Part shown: in pieces, positions 12,230-22,465 of the stretch
Layout of the letters: each line of letters begins with the position of its first letter
How positions within the stretch are numbered: the first letter of the stretch is position 1
From: Zychaea mexicana
Taxonomy: Eukaryota; Mucoromycota; Mucoromycetes; Mucorales; Lichtheimiaceae
NCBI RefSeq assembly: GCF_025766255.1
Contig: NW_026516761.1
Location: 62,001 to 126,000, forward strand
DNA: 64,000 nt
Direction: 5' to 3'
The notes under the pieces: model-generated
Seen by the model: only the letters and a program-made list of their open reading frames with translations
What the model was told of the DNA's origin: nothing
Database searches by the model: none
Position numbers and translations under genes: made by a program

Positions 12230-13981
12230 ATGCGCTTTACCCTTACCGCCATCGCAACGGCCGCTTTGCTCGCCCAAGTTAATGCTCAATCATCATCTGC
12301 TTCCGCTTCGGCTTCTTCTGCTGCAGCTCCCATGTCGTCAGCTTCCGCCAGCGGCATCTATGGTGCATCCGTAAGCGCTGTTAGACAAGCCGCCTCGTCG
12401 GCTTCAGCCTCTTCTGCTGCCGCATCATCCGCCTCAGCATCCGTCCACATGAACGAGCGTCGCGACATTATTGACTTTTTCGAGAACTTGATCTTTGGCG
12501 ACGAGGATAAGGAAGTCGAGGCTAGCAGCAGTGCTTTCGTCCCCGTTGCTTCGTCGAGCGCTGCCGTCCCCGTTGCTTCGTCGAGTGCAGCCGTCCCCGC
12601 CGCATCCGTCTCAGCTCCTTCGATGCAGAAGCGCGCAAACGATGCCGAATACAGCCAATTCTTGGCTGATGTCTCTGCTGGTATCAACTCTGCTAGCTCT
12701 GCTATCATGCAATCTGCCTCGTCCATGTACAAAATGCCTGCCTCCGCTTCTGTTCCTGCTGTGAGCGTTTCAGCTTCTGAGGCTCCTGCTGCTGCTTCAT
12801 CCTCAGCTTTCTATAAGCGTCAAGAACCATCTTCCGCATCTGCCTCGTTCTCTGCTGCTTCGTCTGGTGCTTCATCTGCCGCTGCTCCCTCATCCGCTGT
12901 ATACAAGGCTGCTGAGGTATCTTCCGCATCTGCTTCGGCCTCTGTTTCCAGCGCTCCATCATCCGCTATGTACAAGCGTCAAGAACCCTCGTCCGCATCC
13001 GCCTCGTTCTCTGCTGCTTCATCTGGCGCTCCCTCATCCGCTGTATACAAGGCTGCTGAGGCATCCTCCGCATCCGCCTCGGCCTCTGCTTCCAGCGCTC
13101 CATCATCCGCTATGTACAAGCGTCAAGAGCCCTCGTCCGCATCCGCCTCGTTCTCTGCTGCTTCGTCTGGTGCTTCATCTGCTGCCGCTTCCTCCTCTGC
13201 TGTCTACAAGGCTGCTGAGGTATCTTCCGCATCTGCTTCGGCCTCTGTTTCCAGCGCTCCATCATCCGCTATGTACAAGCGTCAAGAACCCTCATCTGCA
13301 TCTGCCTCGTTCTCTGCTGCTTCGTCTGGTGCTTCATCTGCTGCCGCTTCCTCCTCTGCTGTCTACAAGGCTGCTGAGGCATCTTCCGCATCTGCTTCGG
13401 CCTCTATTTCTAGTGCTCCATCATCCGCTATGTACAAGCGTCAAGAACCTTCGTCCGCATCTGCCTCGTTCTCTGCTGCTTCGTCTGGTGCTTCATCTGC
13501 TGCCGCTTCCTCCTCTGCTGTCTACAAGGCTGCTGAGGCATCTTCCGCATCTGCTTCGGCCTCTGTTTCTAGTGCTCCATCATCCGCTATGTACAAGCGT
13601 CAAGAGCCCTCGTCCGCATCTGCCTCGTTCTCTGCTGCTTCATCTGGCGCTCCCTCATCCGCTGTATACAAGGCTGCCCAGGCTTCCTCTGCTTCAGCTT
13701 CATCGGCTGCCGCTCGCATGTCTGTCTCTGCTCCCATGTCTGTCTCTGCTCCCATGTCTGCCTCCGCTCCCATGTCTGCTTCGACGGCCGCTGTCCGCAA
13801 AGCATCAGGCTCTGCTTCTGCTGCTGCCCGCCAATCTGGTTATCCCGTCGTCATTGTAGAGGAACAGGTTTTGGTTGGTGATGAAAGTCTCTTTGCTGAC
13901 GGTCAGGCTGAACAGTACTGGGTTGGTGACGATTATGCCGAGAAGGAATACAAGGGCTTTGGCTGGAAGAACTACCAATAA
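12230..13981 (+). CDS. Secreted Ser/Ala-rich repeat protein with Kex2-type sites
   Basis: Single-exon frame of 583 residues. It opens with a clear signal peptide (MRFTLTAIATAALLAQVNAQ, cut likely after NA). Almost the whole protein is Ser/Ala. Six copies of YKRQEPSSASASFSAASSG follow one another at 12815, 12974, 13118, 13277, 13436 and 13595 (position of the KR codons), with spacings of 159, 144, 159, 159 and 159 nt, so units of 53 or 48 residues. Each unit ends in SSAMYKR and has an inner AVYKAAE. An additional QKR lies before the repeats. The C-terminus is different: acidic and aromatic, ending GFGWKNYQ, without a clear GPI site. Kex2 cleaves after Lys-Arg in the late Golgi, so release of several peptides starting with Gln is plausible. 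It could equally be a cell-wall or O-mannosylated surface protein. Confidence 0.85.
   Translation: MRFTLTAIATAALLAQVNAQSSSASASASSAAAPMSSASASGIYGASVSAVRQAASSASASSAAASSASASVHMNERRDIIDFFENLIFGDEDKEVEASSSAFVPVASSSAAVPVASSSAAVPAASVSAPSMQKRANDAEYSQFLADVSAGINSASSAIMQSASSMYKMPASASVPAVSVSASEAPAAASSSAFYKRQEPSSASASFSAASSGASSAAAPSSAVYKAAEVSSASASASVSSAPSSAMYKRQEPSSASASFSAASSGAPSSAVYKAAEASSASASASASSAPSSAMYKRQEPSSASASFSAASSGASSAAASSSAVYKAAEVSSASASASVSSAPSSAMYKRQEPSSASASFSAASSGASSAAASSSAVYKAAEASSASASASISSAPSSAMYKRQEPSSASASFSAASSGASSAAASSSAVYKAAEASSASASASVSSAPSSAMYKRQEPSSASASFSAASSGAPSSAVYKAAQASSASASSAAARMSVSAPMSVSAPMSASAPMSASTAAVRKASGSASAAARQSGYPVVIVEEQVLVGDESLFADGQAEQYWVGDDYAEKEYKGFGWKNYQ
12815..13680 (+). 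repeat. In-frame 159-nt tandem repeat array inside the secreted protein gene
   Basis: Six coding units, five of 159 or 144 nt and a last partial one, nearly identical at the DNA level. The 144-nt unit lacks one inner SSAAA-type block (GAPSSAVYK in place of the longer GASSAAA form). The last unit shows the same short form. The repeat also keeps a long second frame open on the same strand, which is a by-product of the composition. Confidence 0.9.
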
Positions 13982-14842
13982 GTCCCCCGCTTATCTAAAG
14001 TTACTCCATATTTTACTTTTTTTTTCTTCCTAAAATGACATTTTCAATTCACCACACACAAGAAAATTACAAGGCTATCTACTACTAATTTTTTCATTTT
14101 GTAACCTTTTTTTACCTCTTGAATAATCTCAACAGCAATTTCAAAAAGTCTTCTAGTACACTTGTAAATTTTTGCTCTTTTTCTATTTGGTTTTTTTTCC
14201 TTTCAAATTCTATTTTCTTTTCGGGTTTTTACTTAATAAAACGTTCCATTTTGTTCCAAGCACAAGCTATAAAAACTATTACCAGCAAGCTATGAAAATT
14301 TATATGAAGCCAAGCGCAGTTGAGCTAAGAAAGTGGTAATAATCTCTTGGTCAAAAGATTCAAGTGATAAACAAGAGCATGATATTCCTCACTTTATAGC
14401 AACATGCTGGTTCCTGAAATTATAAGCTGATTTTTTGTGTTCTATATCGTTTAGCGAATTCAGCTTAATTTTCACGTGAGTGACATAAGACCAGACGTCT
14501 CCGAGTATGGTAGTATTTGTGTTACGGGTCATATAAATAAACTTTTGGCGAAAGACTCTCCATATCTCAAATTCAACATCATCTTCTTTTCATCATAACC
14601 ATGGTAGCACTCTGGCACATAGAAACAGCTTTTATTCTGTGGTTTGGTTGCACGATTGTTAAAAGGGCAACGTCTCCATTGACACCAAGTGCTTAATCTT
14701 CCTTTTGGTGTGACAGTAGAAAAGTATCTTCCTAAACGAGTATATAAAGTATTACCCTTCGATCCTTGAAATATAAGTCCATGTTTGCATCCTTCTTTCT
14801 CCCTTCTTTTGACTCTCTCCCCACCTTCTTTAATAAAAACAA
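13982..14842. other. Intergenic; 3' UTR and promoter
   Basis: T-rich sequence after the repeat-protein stop (13982-14240) is a likely 3' untranslated region. A TATA-like GTATATAAAG at about 14740 sits roughly 100 nt before the next ATG, followed by a CT-rich leader. A 107-codon minus-strand frame here overlaps that promoter and has no motif. Confidence 0.5.
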
Positions 14843-15556
14843 ATGGACACACATGTGGTTACCCCGCAGCATCAGCTAGGGCCTATCAGCGACGAGCAAC
14901 AGCAACAAGTACCAGCACCAACCAAAGACGCTCTCGCTCCTCTGACCGATGAAGACATGTGGAAAGACATAGCCTCCATAAGCAGCCATTCTGATACAAC
15001 GATAACAAGCGCTTCCTCAACAAACTCCTCGTTGACCTCTTCAAACAGCAAACCTCTACCTCCACCTCTCAATGAAGAATTACCGCCATCCAAACGCCAA
15101 CTGATTGCTGGCCACCTGCGGTCCATCATCATTGCCTTTCTCCGATGGGCAAGCAAGGGCAACAATTGGGCCCTGATCATTAACCTGTTGCACCACCTGT
15201 GGGGTGCACGCAAACTCGTCTTTAACAAAAAGTACTATTACCGAACACTCAAAGAAACACAGCCTATTGCTCGTGATGCCGTGCATGCTTCCGTCGGTGC
15301 TATGCATCTCACTTTTGCAACTTTGACCGGACTCGCAATGAAGCATCGCCGACTGTCAACCGACCGATCCACACTGTTGGTATTGACCTTGGCCGCCATT
15401 GGCCAAGCCTGGGCTTATGCTGTAGCCTTTTGGAATTCTGGAGCCAAGTACACGATCCGTGGATTGCGGCACTCGGGGGCTCTTGATGCAGTTGTATTTG
15501 CTGTTTCTAGTATAGCATTTTCCAAAACCGTACGGCGTTCAGGGCGATTATTATAA
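14843..15556 (+). CDS. Predicted small membrane protein, unknown function
   Basis: Single-exon frame of 237 residues that I do not recognise. Residues 1-80 are polar, Ser/Thr/Pro-rich and probably disordered. Residues from about 83 are a compact, mostly hydrophobic domain with RRQ/KRQLIAGHLRSIIIAFLRW, then VFNKKYYYRTLKETQPIARD, and three candidate membrane segments: AVHASVGAMHLTFATLTGLA, STLLVLTLAAIGQAWAYAVA and ALDAVVFAVSSIAF. The C-terminus is basic (RRSGRLL). A TATA-like element and a pyrimidine-rich leader ending in AAAAACAA precede the ATG, so I take the start with fair confidence. No neighbour gives a functional hint. Confidence 0.7.
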   Translation: MDTHVVTPQHQLGPISDEQQQQVPAPTKDALAPLTDEDMWKDIASISSHSDTTITSASSTNSSLTSSNSKPLPPPLNEELPPSKRQLIAGHLRSIIIAFLRWASKGNNWALIINLLHHLWGARKLVFNKKYYYRTLKETQPIARDAVHASVGAMHLTFATLTGLAMKHRRLSTDRSTLLVLTLAAIGQAWAYAVAFWNSGAKYTIRGLRHSGALDAVVFAVSSIAFSKTVRRSGRLL

Positions 15557-16381
15557 ATTTAAAAAGAGGTACCAACTTGTCTTATCCTAACCCATTCTTT
15601 CTCCCTTTTACCTAAACCCATCCCTCGCTCTCTCTCTCTCTCTTTCCTCTCTCCCGCGTTGTTTTTCATTGCTCCTTTTAAACATACAACAAACCATCAT
15701 CATCCTATAGTCTACGAGTATTGTTTTTACATCATTTTACCTTTACATTTGCAAAGCTAAATATACCCTCCTTCACATGCGAAGAAAAAAATATCAACTG
15801 TGTAGCATGCATAGTTTCAGATGATGGTTTTTCAGCTGCAACAAGTAGATTTTTATCATGACCACCGTTTACATATAGCTCACAAAAGATAAACAAAGAA
15901 GGGCTGTAGTAGTGGTGACATTAGAAGAAGTTTGTACCTGGTGATGGCCACAGGAAAAAAGACAACCATTGATACATCACTGTAAACTGGCAACAGTGGA
16001 TAGCAGCTCTATTCCACACATATTGGTTTGGAAAAACGTGTATATCATATTACTATATGGTATGTAATAAAACTACATAGAAAAGCTTAAAAAACTATTA
16101 ACACGCAAAATATTAAGCAAAAAAGCGGTTAAGCGATATCATGTACAGCTGTATATATCTTTTGGCTGAATTACACAGCGCATTACTTGCAGAAATGGAA
16201 ATAATCATGCAAGCCGGAATTCATTCCGCATAAAGTGTGTTACTGGACGTATTTTAATATCACAGCCAAGTAAACTGGATACATCTTGTAACTGGTTTAT
16301 TGATAATGATGTTTTTGTGCATTATATCAGTTAGCAAATTTTAAATATTCGAGGGTATGTATAAATGTGGTAAATGCTATT
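15557..16381. other. Intergenic between convergent genes
   Basis: No gene seen. The first 200 bases contain a CT-rich stretch, (TC)n at about 15629-15641, and a likely polyadenylation region. The rest is AT-rich and also forms the 3' flank of the small minus-strand gene. Confidence 0.5.
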
Positions 16382-16588
16382 TTACGCAGTAGCAAGTGAC
16401 ATGGCTAATATTCCAGTAGCTGTGGCAAATGCAAAAATAACGAGTGACGCTTCGACAATAAGGACGAGGGACGGGATGGATTCAGTGCGGTAGCCACTGT
16501 CACTTCTGCTGCTGCCGGTCCTGCTGCTGCCACCACCTCCGCCACCACCACCGCCACCGCCACCGCCACCACTTCGACCGCAACACAT
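16382..16588 (-). CDS. Small poly-Gly protein with a single C-terminal membrane segment
   Basis: A 68-residue frame that I do not recognise. It reads MCCGRSG, then a run of 13 further Gly, then a Ser/Arg linker (SSRTGSSRSDSGYRTESIPS), then one hydrophobic segment LVLIVEASLVIFAFATATG that almost reaches the C-terminus. That layout would suit a tail-anchored protein. The MCC start could be palmitoylated, an inference only. A TATA box (TATAAATA, minus strand, 16711-16718) lies about 125 nt upstream of the ATG, which supports a real promoter. The Gly run is encoded by GGT/GGC/GGA triplets, so a triplet expansion is possible. Confidence 0.5.
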   Translation of the reverse strand: MCCGRSGGGGGGGGGGGGGGSSRTGSSRSDSGYRTESIPSLVLIVEASLVIFAFATATGILAMSLATA

Positions 16589-16710
16589 TGTTGTTAGAGG
16601 GAACAGGTATAGATGATTTTGGAGTGTAAGTCAAGTAGATTGTATAGAATAAAGCAATTGTAGGAGGCCTGAACTGTTGAGTTAGACTCGTTGTTCTAGC
16701 AAGTTAAGAG

Positions 16711-16718
16711 TATTTATA
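16711..16718 (-). promoter_or_regulatory. TATA box of the small poly-Gly gene
   Basis: TATAAATA on the minus strand, about 125 nt upstream of the ATG at 16588, with no intervening ATG in a better context. Canonical spacing for a fungal TATA promoter with a short leader. Confidence 0.45.
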
Positions 16719-18358
16719 CTTTTTCTCGCAAAGATAAATTGTGTTGCCAACGACAACGGACTCGTAAACATGAAAAAAGAACAATGACACCTATGTTACC
16801 CCACATATAATCGTATTGTCTTTGACATATAAAGGTGTGTGCTTGTTGTCAACTGGGGATATCTATGATTTAGTGTACTGTATAATGTCGTTATTAGCGA
16901 TATGTTGGCAATTGATCTTAAGCGAAAATATTTCTTTTATTATAATAATCGCATTTTAGTTTACTCAATCATAACTGATACCATGACATGTTTATGTTCG
17001 TTTTTCTTATTCTTTTCTTTTTTAACACACGTAGATTCGTCCCGGCGTATAATAACCTTTGTACGCGAGTCTCTAGAAAAGCAAGGTGACGAGCAAGCTG
17101 GTTTTGCCGGCTTCTGCTGGGTGGCAAAGGCAAAAAACAGTTGAACGAAACGAAAAACAACAGCGGGAAAGGCAAACGCTAAATTCTCCTGGCATATGTA
17201 TAATATAGTATATTATAAGACTTGCTGTTCAAGTGACAGAAGAAGGTCCTTCCTTTGCTGGCTCCGCTCTTATCCATCTTATGCTGTCGAAGTCAAGGAC
17301 GCTGAAGCCGCTACTTCACCCATCTTGGCTATTCCTACCATGGATGAACCTGATATGATATATAACAGTCTATCTGCTTAGTATGATGATATCACTTATA
17401 TAAACCACCGTATCCTCCATTTCTTTTCTGACTGAGTATATGAGCGTATTATCAAAGAAATCATTGGTGCCAAGTGCAAGCATTACCGATTTGGTGATAT
17501 GTCTATTACTACTGAATATCAGTAACCATCATAGCATCGTTCAAAATTTGGGCATTTTGAACATAATACCAATGTTTCTTGTTCGAAAAGTTCTCTGTGC
17601 TGCTCGTGGGGACTTGAGAGTATCAAGAAGCGAGCAAGTGAAGCTCTCATTTATGAATTCTTAGAGCAAGTCCAGCGGACTCGCCTAAGGAACTTGTAAA
17701 ATCAAAAGAGGTATCGTCGGACACATTGTCTGTCAAAGTTGACAGACTTTGATAGACTCGCTAAAGATTTTTCTTGTGAGTCAGCTATTGCTGATAGCAA
17801 TAGCGGACCGCTGTAAAATTTGACTCACCAAAAAGAATAATTGGGATAGCGAGTGGTGAAAAATGTGTGTACAGCTTGATATGTAGCCTTCCTTTGTATA
17901 GAATACCTTGGTATCTTTTCTCTGTGAATAGTTTGAAAATAAACTATGTTATAGTAAACTCAACCATACAAAAAGCGAGCCTGCTGAGCAAAGTCAGCAA
18001 ATATCGTAGACCGAATATGCGAAAACAAACATTATACATATTTATTAGAAGGAATTGATGTCCTTTGCTGTAGGATGCAGTATCTTATGACAGCGAACGA
18101 GCTTCCCTTCTTGGAATAAAATATCAGTATGGTAGCCCATGTATGTTAACGTGCAGGTGAATAGCGAACCATGCCTCCAAATTGGGCTGTCACGAGAGCA
18201 AACCTCATGCCGCCCACGAAAGATTCGGGCAAGAAAGAGAATAACGCGGTCGGCCTTTCGATCCCGAAAATCAAAGCAAAACGCGCCTTTTCCTTTACAC
18301 GTTATCCTGACCTCTTTTTTTTTGTCCTCCTTTTTCAACGCGGTCCACCATAAAAACA
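16719..18358. other. Intergenic with a nested palindromic patch
   Basis: No gene recognised. The 17660-17855 part is rich in inverted repeats (given as its own entry). A pyrimidine-rich stretch (about 18290-18340) precedes the UBA2 start and probably belongs to its leader. The 124-codon minus-strand frame at 18045-18419 overlaps the UBA2 promoter and first exon and is not supported. Confidence 0.45.
17728..17852. repeat. Nested inverted repeats (possible MITE remnant)
   Basis: Three nested or adjacent palindromes. GTCTGTCAA-AG-TTGACAGAC is perfect (17728-17747). CTATTGCT-GAT-AGCAATAG is perfect (17785-17803). Around the second, GTGAGTCA (from 17776) pairs with TGACTCAC (from about 17821), and farther out CTCGCTA (about 17757) pairs with TAGCGAG (about 17846). 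The composition is like a small foldback element, but I find no clear terminal repeats or target duplication. Confidence 0.45.
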
Positions 18359-21139
18359 ATGCGAGATAGTTACAATGTTCGCATATTAGGCCAGTCGCTT
18401 TATGATAAAGTCGCTTCAAGTCGCGTACTAATGGTGGGTGCTGGCGGCATTGGTTGTGAACTTTTAAAGAATCTCGTCTTGTCAGGATTCAAGCACATTG
18501 AAATCGTAAGAGTTCCTTTTTTTTTGACAACGCCAAAACTAGTCTATACCCTTTTTTTATTGTGGTTATTTAGCTTGAACTTGGGTCTATTAAAACTACC
18601 TTTGCTCACACTATTAATAAGGAAATGAGGAATAACAGACAGTACTAACTAACCCCCCCCCCTCTATCCTTAGATTGATTTGGACACGATTGACATTTCC
18701 AACCTGAATCGACAGTTTCTGTTCCAAAAACAACACGTGAAAAAATCGAAAGCTCATGTAAGAGAGCATAGAGTTGGGCGTCGTCAGTGAGGATTTATTG
18801 GAGGAGGGGAGGGGTCCACTAAAAAGCAAGTTTTATCCTAATTGACATGCGAACACTATGCGATATGCAATAGGTAGCAAAAGAATCAGCACTCAGGTTC
18901 AATCCTTCTGTCGATATTGTGTCACATCAAGCAAACATCAAAGATCCACAGTTTAATGTCACTTGGTTCTCTCGGTTTACCATTGTCTTTAACGCGCTAG
19001 ATAATTTGGGTTCGTAAAAATGAAAAGAAGGTGGTGGGTGGAAATTGCAAGTGAAAGGGTTTGCTAAGTCTATCTGTTTGATATCAATAGAGGCACGCCG
19101 ACATGTCAACCAGATGTGCTTGTTCGCCAACATTCCCTTGGTTGAATCAGGCACAACGGGTTACCTTGGTCAAGCTTATGTCATTAGAAAGGTAAAAATT
19201 CCCCATTTATGAGTTAGGATGAGAGTGGGGGGCAGTACATACTGACAAGATTTCATTTTATGATGATTCTCTAGGATGTCACTGAATGCTTTGACTGTGA
19301 ACCAAAACCGACGCCAACTACATACCCCGTTTGCACTATCCGCAGCACGCCTAGTCAACCTATACATTGCATTGTTTGGGCAAAAAGTTATCTATTCAGG
19401 TAAAATCATACGCAACTTATAGAGTAGCTGTACTTTCGAGAAATATTATAAGCTGATGTTTGTTTGTCATAGTCAACTGTTTGGTAACTCTGAAGAAGAG
19501 GATGAGGATTTGCAAGTCAAAGACTCCGACAAGGAAAATGGTATGGGACTATTAGCTTGGGTTGATTGCTACGACCTTTGCATGAAACGAACAAAGAAGG
19601 ATAAAGTGACTTAAAAAAAGTATACGCATTGGCATGAATACATTAGCTCAAGAACTCGAAGCACTGGCACGGGAAACCGGGGAATTAAAGGCAATCAAAG
19701 CAGCCATGGGAACCGATGAATATGCCCAAAAGGTGTTTGACAAGGTGTTTACATCCGATATTGAGCGACTTTTGTCCATGAAAGAGATGTGGAAAACCAG
19801 AGAAAAACCGGTACCGCTTTCGTACAGCGCTATTGAAAAAGAGAGCCATAATGACTCGACTGAAACAGCCCAGAGTGGATTGAAGGACCAACGAGTATGG
19901 AATGTCAAGGAGTGTGTTGGGATGTTCAAAGACAGGTAACAATATATAGTATATATACGTGGTAAGTTTAAGGTTAATCAACTATAAATGTATATAGCAT
20001 CGAGAGATTATCCACACGACTACTGGAGCTGAAAGAAAAGACCAGTGATGCCATCTTATCATTTGATAAAGATGACGATGATGCATTGGACTTCGTCACT
20101 GCCACAGCAAATCTTCGTGCACATATCTTTGGAATCCAGGAAAAGAGCAGATTTGAAGTAAAATGTAAGTGTGTAAACTAGATAGTAGAGCAGAATACAT
20201 GGAAGAAATTGACGTCTTTCTTTTTTTTTCCCTCCAAATCAGCTATGGCGGGCAACATCATTCCTGCTATTGCAACCACCAATGCAATCATCGCTGGTAT
20301 TGCTGTGATGAAAGGATTTGCTGTGCTCCGCGGTCATGTCGAGACAATCAAACGGGTAAGGGAATGTGTCTGACGTGGAAAAACAAAGAAGAAGGTTTTC
20401 TAAGTGGACGTGGTCCTTTTTTAGACATACTTGACAACAGTGGGCCGTCAGCGCCCGTTGCTTATGCTGGAAGATCCACCCAAACCGAATCCAGAGTGCA
20501 AGGTGTGCCAAACAGTGAGTGCAACAGTAACTGTTGACTTTGAGCGGGCCAAGTTGAGCGATCTTTTGGAGACGGCCATTGTCAAGGGTGCCAGTCTCGA
20601 CGCTGAAGAAGTAACAATGATGAATGGAAACAAGTAAGACAATGAACGGTTGTATCTAAAAATATTTTTTTTTACAAAACACACTAAAGAAATGACGTGC
20701 AGGATTGTTTACGATGTCGATCTAGACGACAATCTGCAAACACTGCTGACGGATTTAGGCATACACGCGGGCACGATCCTTCGAGTGGCATCGGATGATG
20801 ACGATGAAATTGACTTGGTGCTGCAGGGACTGTATGTATATATACAACCAGTTGTTTTTGATCATTATGGATTGCTTGCTAATACGACCACGCTATATTA
20901 GCGATGAGGAGAACATAGATGCTGCTGCTGCTGCTGCTGTGCCTGCTGTTCAGCTTGTCGGAGGACCTATTCAGAAGAGGGTGAAAAAGAAGGTGACACC
21001 CGCAGCGGGTGGTGAAAAGCGTCCACTGCCCGACGACGAGGGTGAACCAGTAGAAGCAAGCTCTAGCAAACGGTCGAAACTGGAACAACAGCAGCAAGTG
21101 GTGGTGATTGATGACGACGACACGATCGTGCTGGACTGA
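18359..21139 (+). CDS. UBA2: SUMO-activating enzyme subunit 2 (Uba2)
   Basis: Twelve exons (18359-18505, 18674-18757, 18874-19009, 19091-19191, 19275-19399, 19473-19540, 19647-19935, 19998-20164, 20243-20355, 20425-20633, 20703-20831, 20902-21139) join to 601 residues. Uba2 with Aos1 adenylates SUMO, forms a thioester with it, and passes it to Ubc9, mainly in the nucleus. The nucleotide-binding motif GAGGIG is at 27-32. The catalytic Cys is Cys176 in [10 protein letters not shown]. Zinc Cys pairs are CFDC (161-164) and CKVC in exon 10. The adenylation-domain helix [18 protein letters not shown] follows in exon 9. A ubiquitin-fold domain is in exons 10-11 ([15 protein letters not shown]). The basic C-terminal tail ends in [13 protein letters not shown], a SUMO-interacting-type motif. 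A GTGAGT inside exon 10 is not used, because the frame through it is conserved. Confidence 0.95.
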
Positions 21140-21393
21140 GCACAAGGAAAGAAAGAGAGAGAGAGAGACACGTGGCCACGCCTCACAGGAAAGAGCTTCT
21201 TTATGCAGCATGAGAAAGGATTAATTTCATTACTCACACCCATTGGACTCCCACACACGCACATTTATCATGTACACACACACACACCCGCTCCCTTTTC
21301 TTTCTCTTCTTTCTTTCCTCTGCCTTTACTGCCTCTTCTCTCTTCCCCCAAATCCTCTCCCTCCTCTGTTTTCTATCCATTAAAAAAGCATAA

Positions 21394-22465
21394 ATGATTG
21401 GCATCCAACTCCATAACAAACGAATCCGTGACGAAGAAGAGGAAGGTCGACGCAAACTCAAGCGACGTTCAAGCGCCCATTCGGCACAGACACCCGTCCA
21501 TGATTTCACACTGAAAGCATACATAAATCAGCATGATATTGTAGACTTGCAGCTGTCCCAAATTCTTGTCGATTTCCAGTGTGTCGTATTGTTTTGCTAC
21601 GCGCATGATTTGTGAGTTTCTTTTTCTCTCTCTCTCTTGTCCACATACTGAATACACGCACAGACACGCAAGAAAGTTTTTTAAACGTAGACTCTTTATT
21701 TTTTTTCTTATATAAATGTCATATAAGCACACCACAAGCACAACAAGATCTCCGGTTGATTGAGTATGTTCCACTGACAACTTGCAATCTTGGAAATTGC
21801 GCGCAAGCTGAAACAAAACTAGATTTGCGATCGGAATTGGATCTGCTAAACATGGGCATACTTTTATTAGAGAATGTGTAGAGACTTTGATAAATTTACA
21901 AGCAGCACCGCTGGCCATGTCAACGGACCACCCGCACGTCCACCGTGCGTTTGCCAATTTCCCTTCGGGATTACAGTTCACGCCGAGGTTTCCGATGGGT
22001 AAACATGGCCGAATTCCCACCCCACATATATACACACACTCACACACTCTCTCTCACATAAGCTACACCAACACAGCGGCCACATAACTAAACTGGTTCG
22101 TCATTAGTGTCAGACAGTGTCCGCTTGGTGTCGAGCCACTTGGGAATCCTCGACCATGAGCAAGGCTGCGCAAAACGGTATATACAAGTGATGAAAAGCA
22201 GCAGATCAAAGGGACTCAAATGTGATTAAATAGGTCAGTGTTCATCATTGATTCGTTGCGAAACGTACACCACACCATTCATTTGCAAGAACACGAAGCT
22301 CTTCCTATGGAGACCATCATTACCAAGGTAAAACGTCCTTTCCCCCCCTATAACTAGCATGGTGCCTATGGGAAAAAACAACAACAACAACATCACTAAA
22401 TTACCGGACAGGCTGCTCTGTTGTCAAATACGATGCTGAAGTCAGAGGCAGCCTACATTAGTTAG
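21394..22465 (+). CDS. Peroxiredoxin-fold (AhpC/TSA-like) protein lacking the canonical CP
   Basis: Six exons (21394-21611, 21728-21763, 21871-21998, 22108-22177, 22234-22327, 22412-22465) join to 199 residues. The order of motifs follows thiol peroxidases: a strand VVLFCYAHDFTP, then APLAMSTDHPHVHRAF (like LxxSTDSP..H.AF), then FPMVSDSVRLVSSHLGILD, then GCAKRSVFIIDSLRNV. In active enzymes the motif is FTPxC; here it is FTPQA, so the peroxidatic Cys is replaced by Ala. Remaining Cys are scattered (FQC, FCY, EEC, GCAKR). The N-terminus is strongly basic (NKRIRDEEEEGRRKLKRR), which could direct it to the nucleus. It may be a pseudoenzyme or redox sensor, or use another Cys. It follows UBA2 by 254 bp on the same strand. 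Confidence 0.75.

Noticed and set aside
12867..13859. A 330-codon plus-strand frame rich in Leu/His/Pro inside the secreted repeat gene, and matching minus-strand frames
   Set aside because: It is the +1 reading of the Ser/Ala repeat DNA. It exists because GCT/TCC-type repeats lack stops in all frames. No signal peptide or motif of its own.
14529..14852. A 107-codon minus-strand frame
   Set aside because: Covers the TATA box and leader of the plus-strand membrane protein gene, and has no recognisable domain.
18045..18419. A 124-codon minus-strand frame over the start of UBA2
   Set aside because: Antisense to the UBA2 promoter and first exon, which are clearly real.
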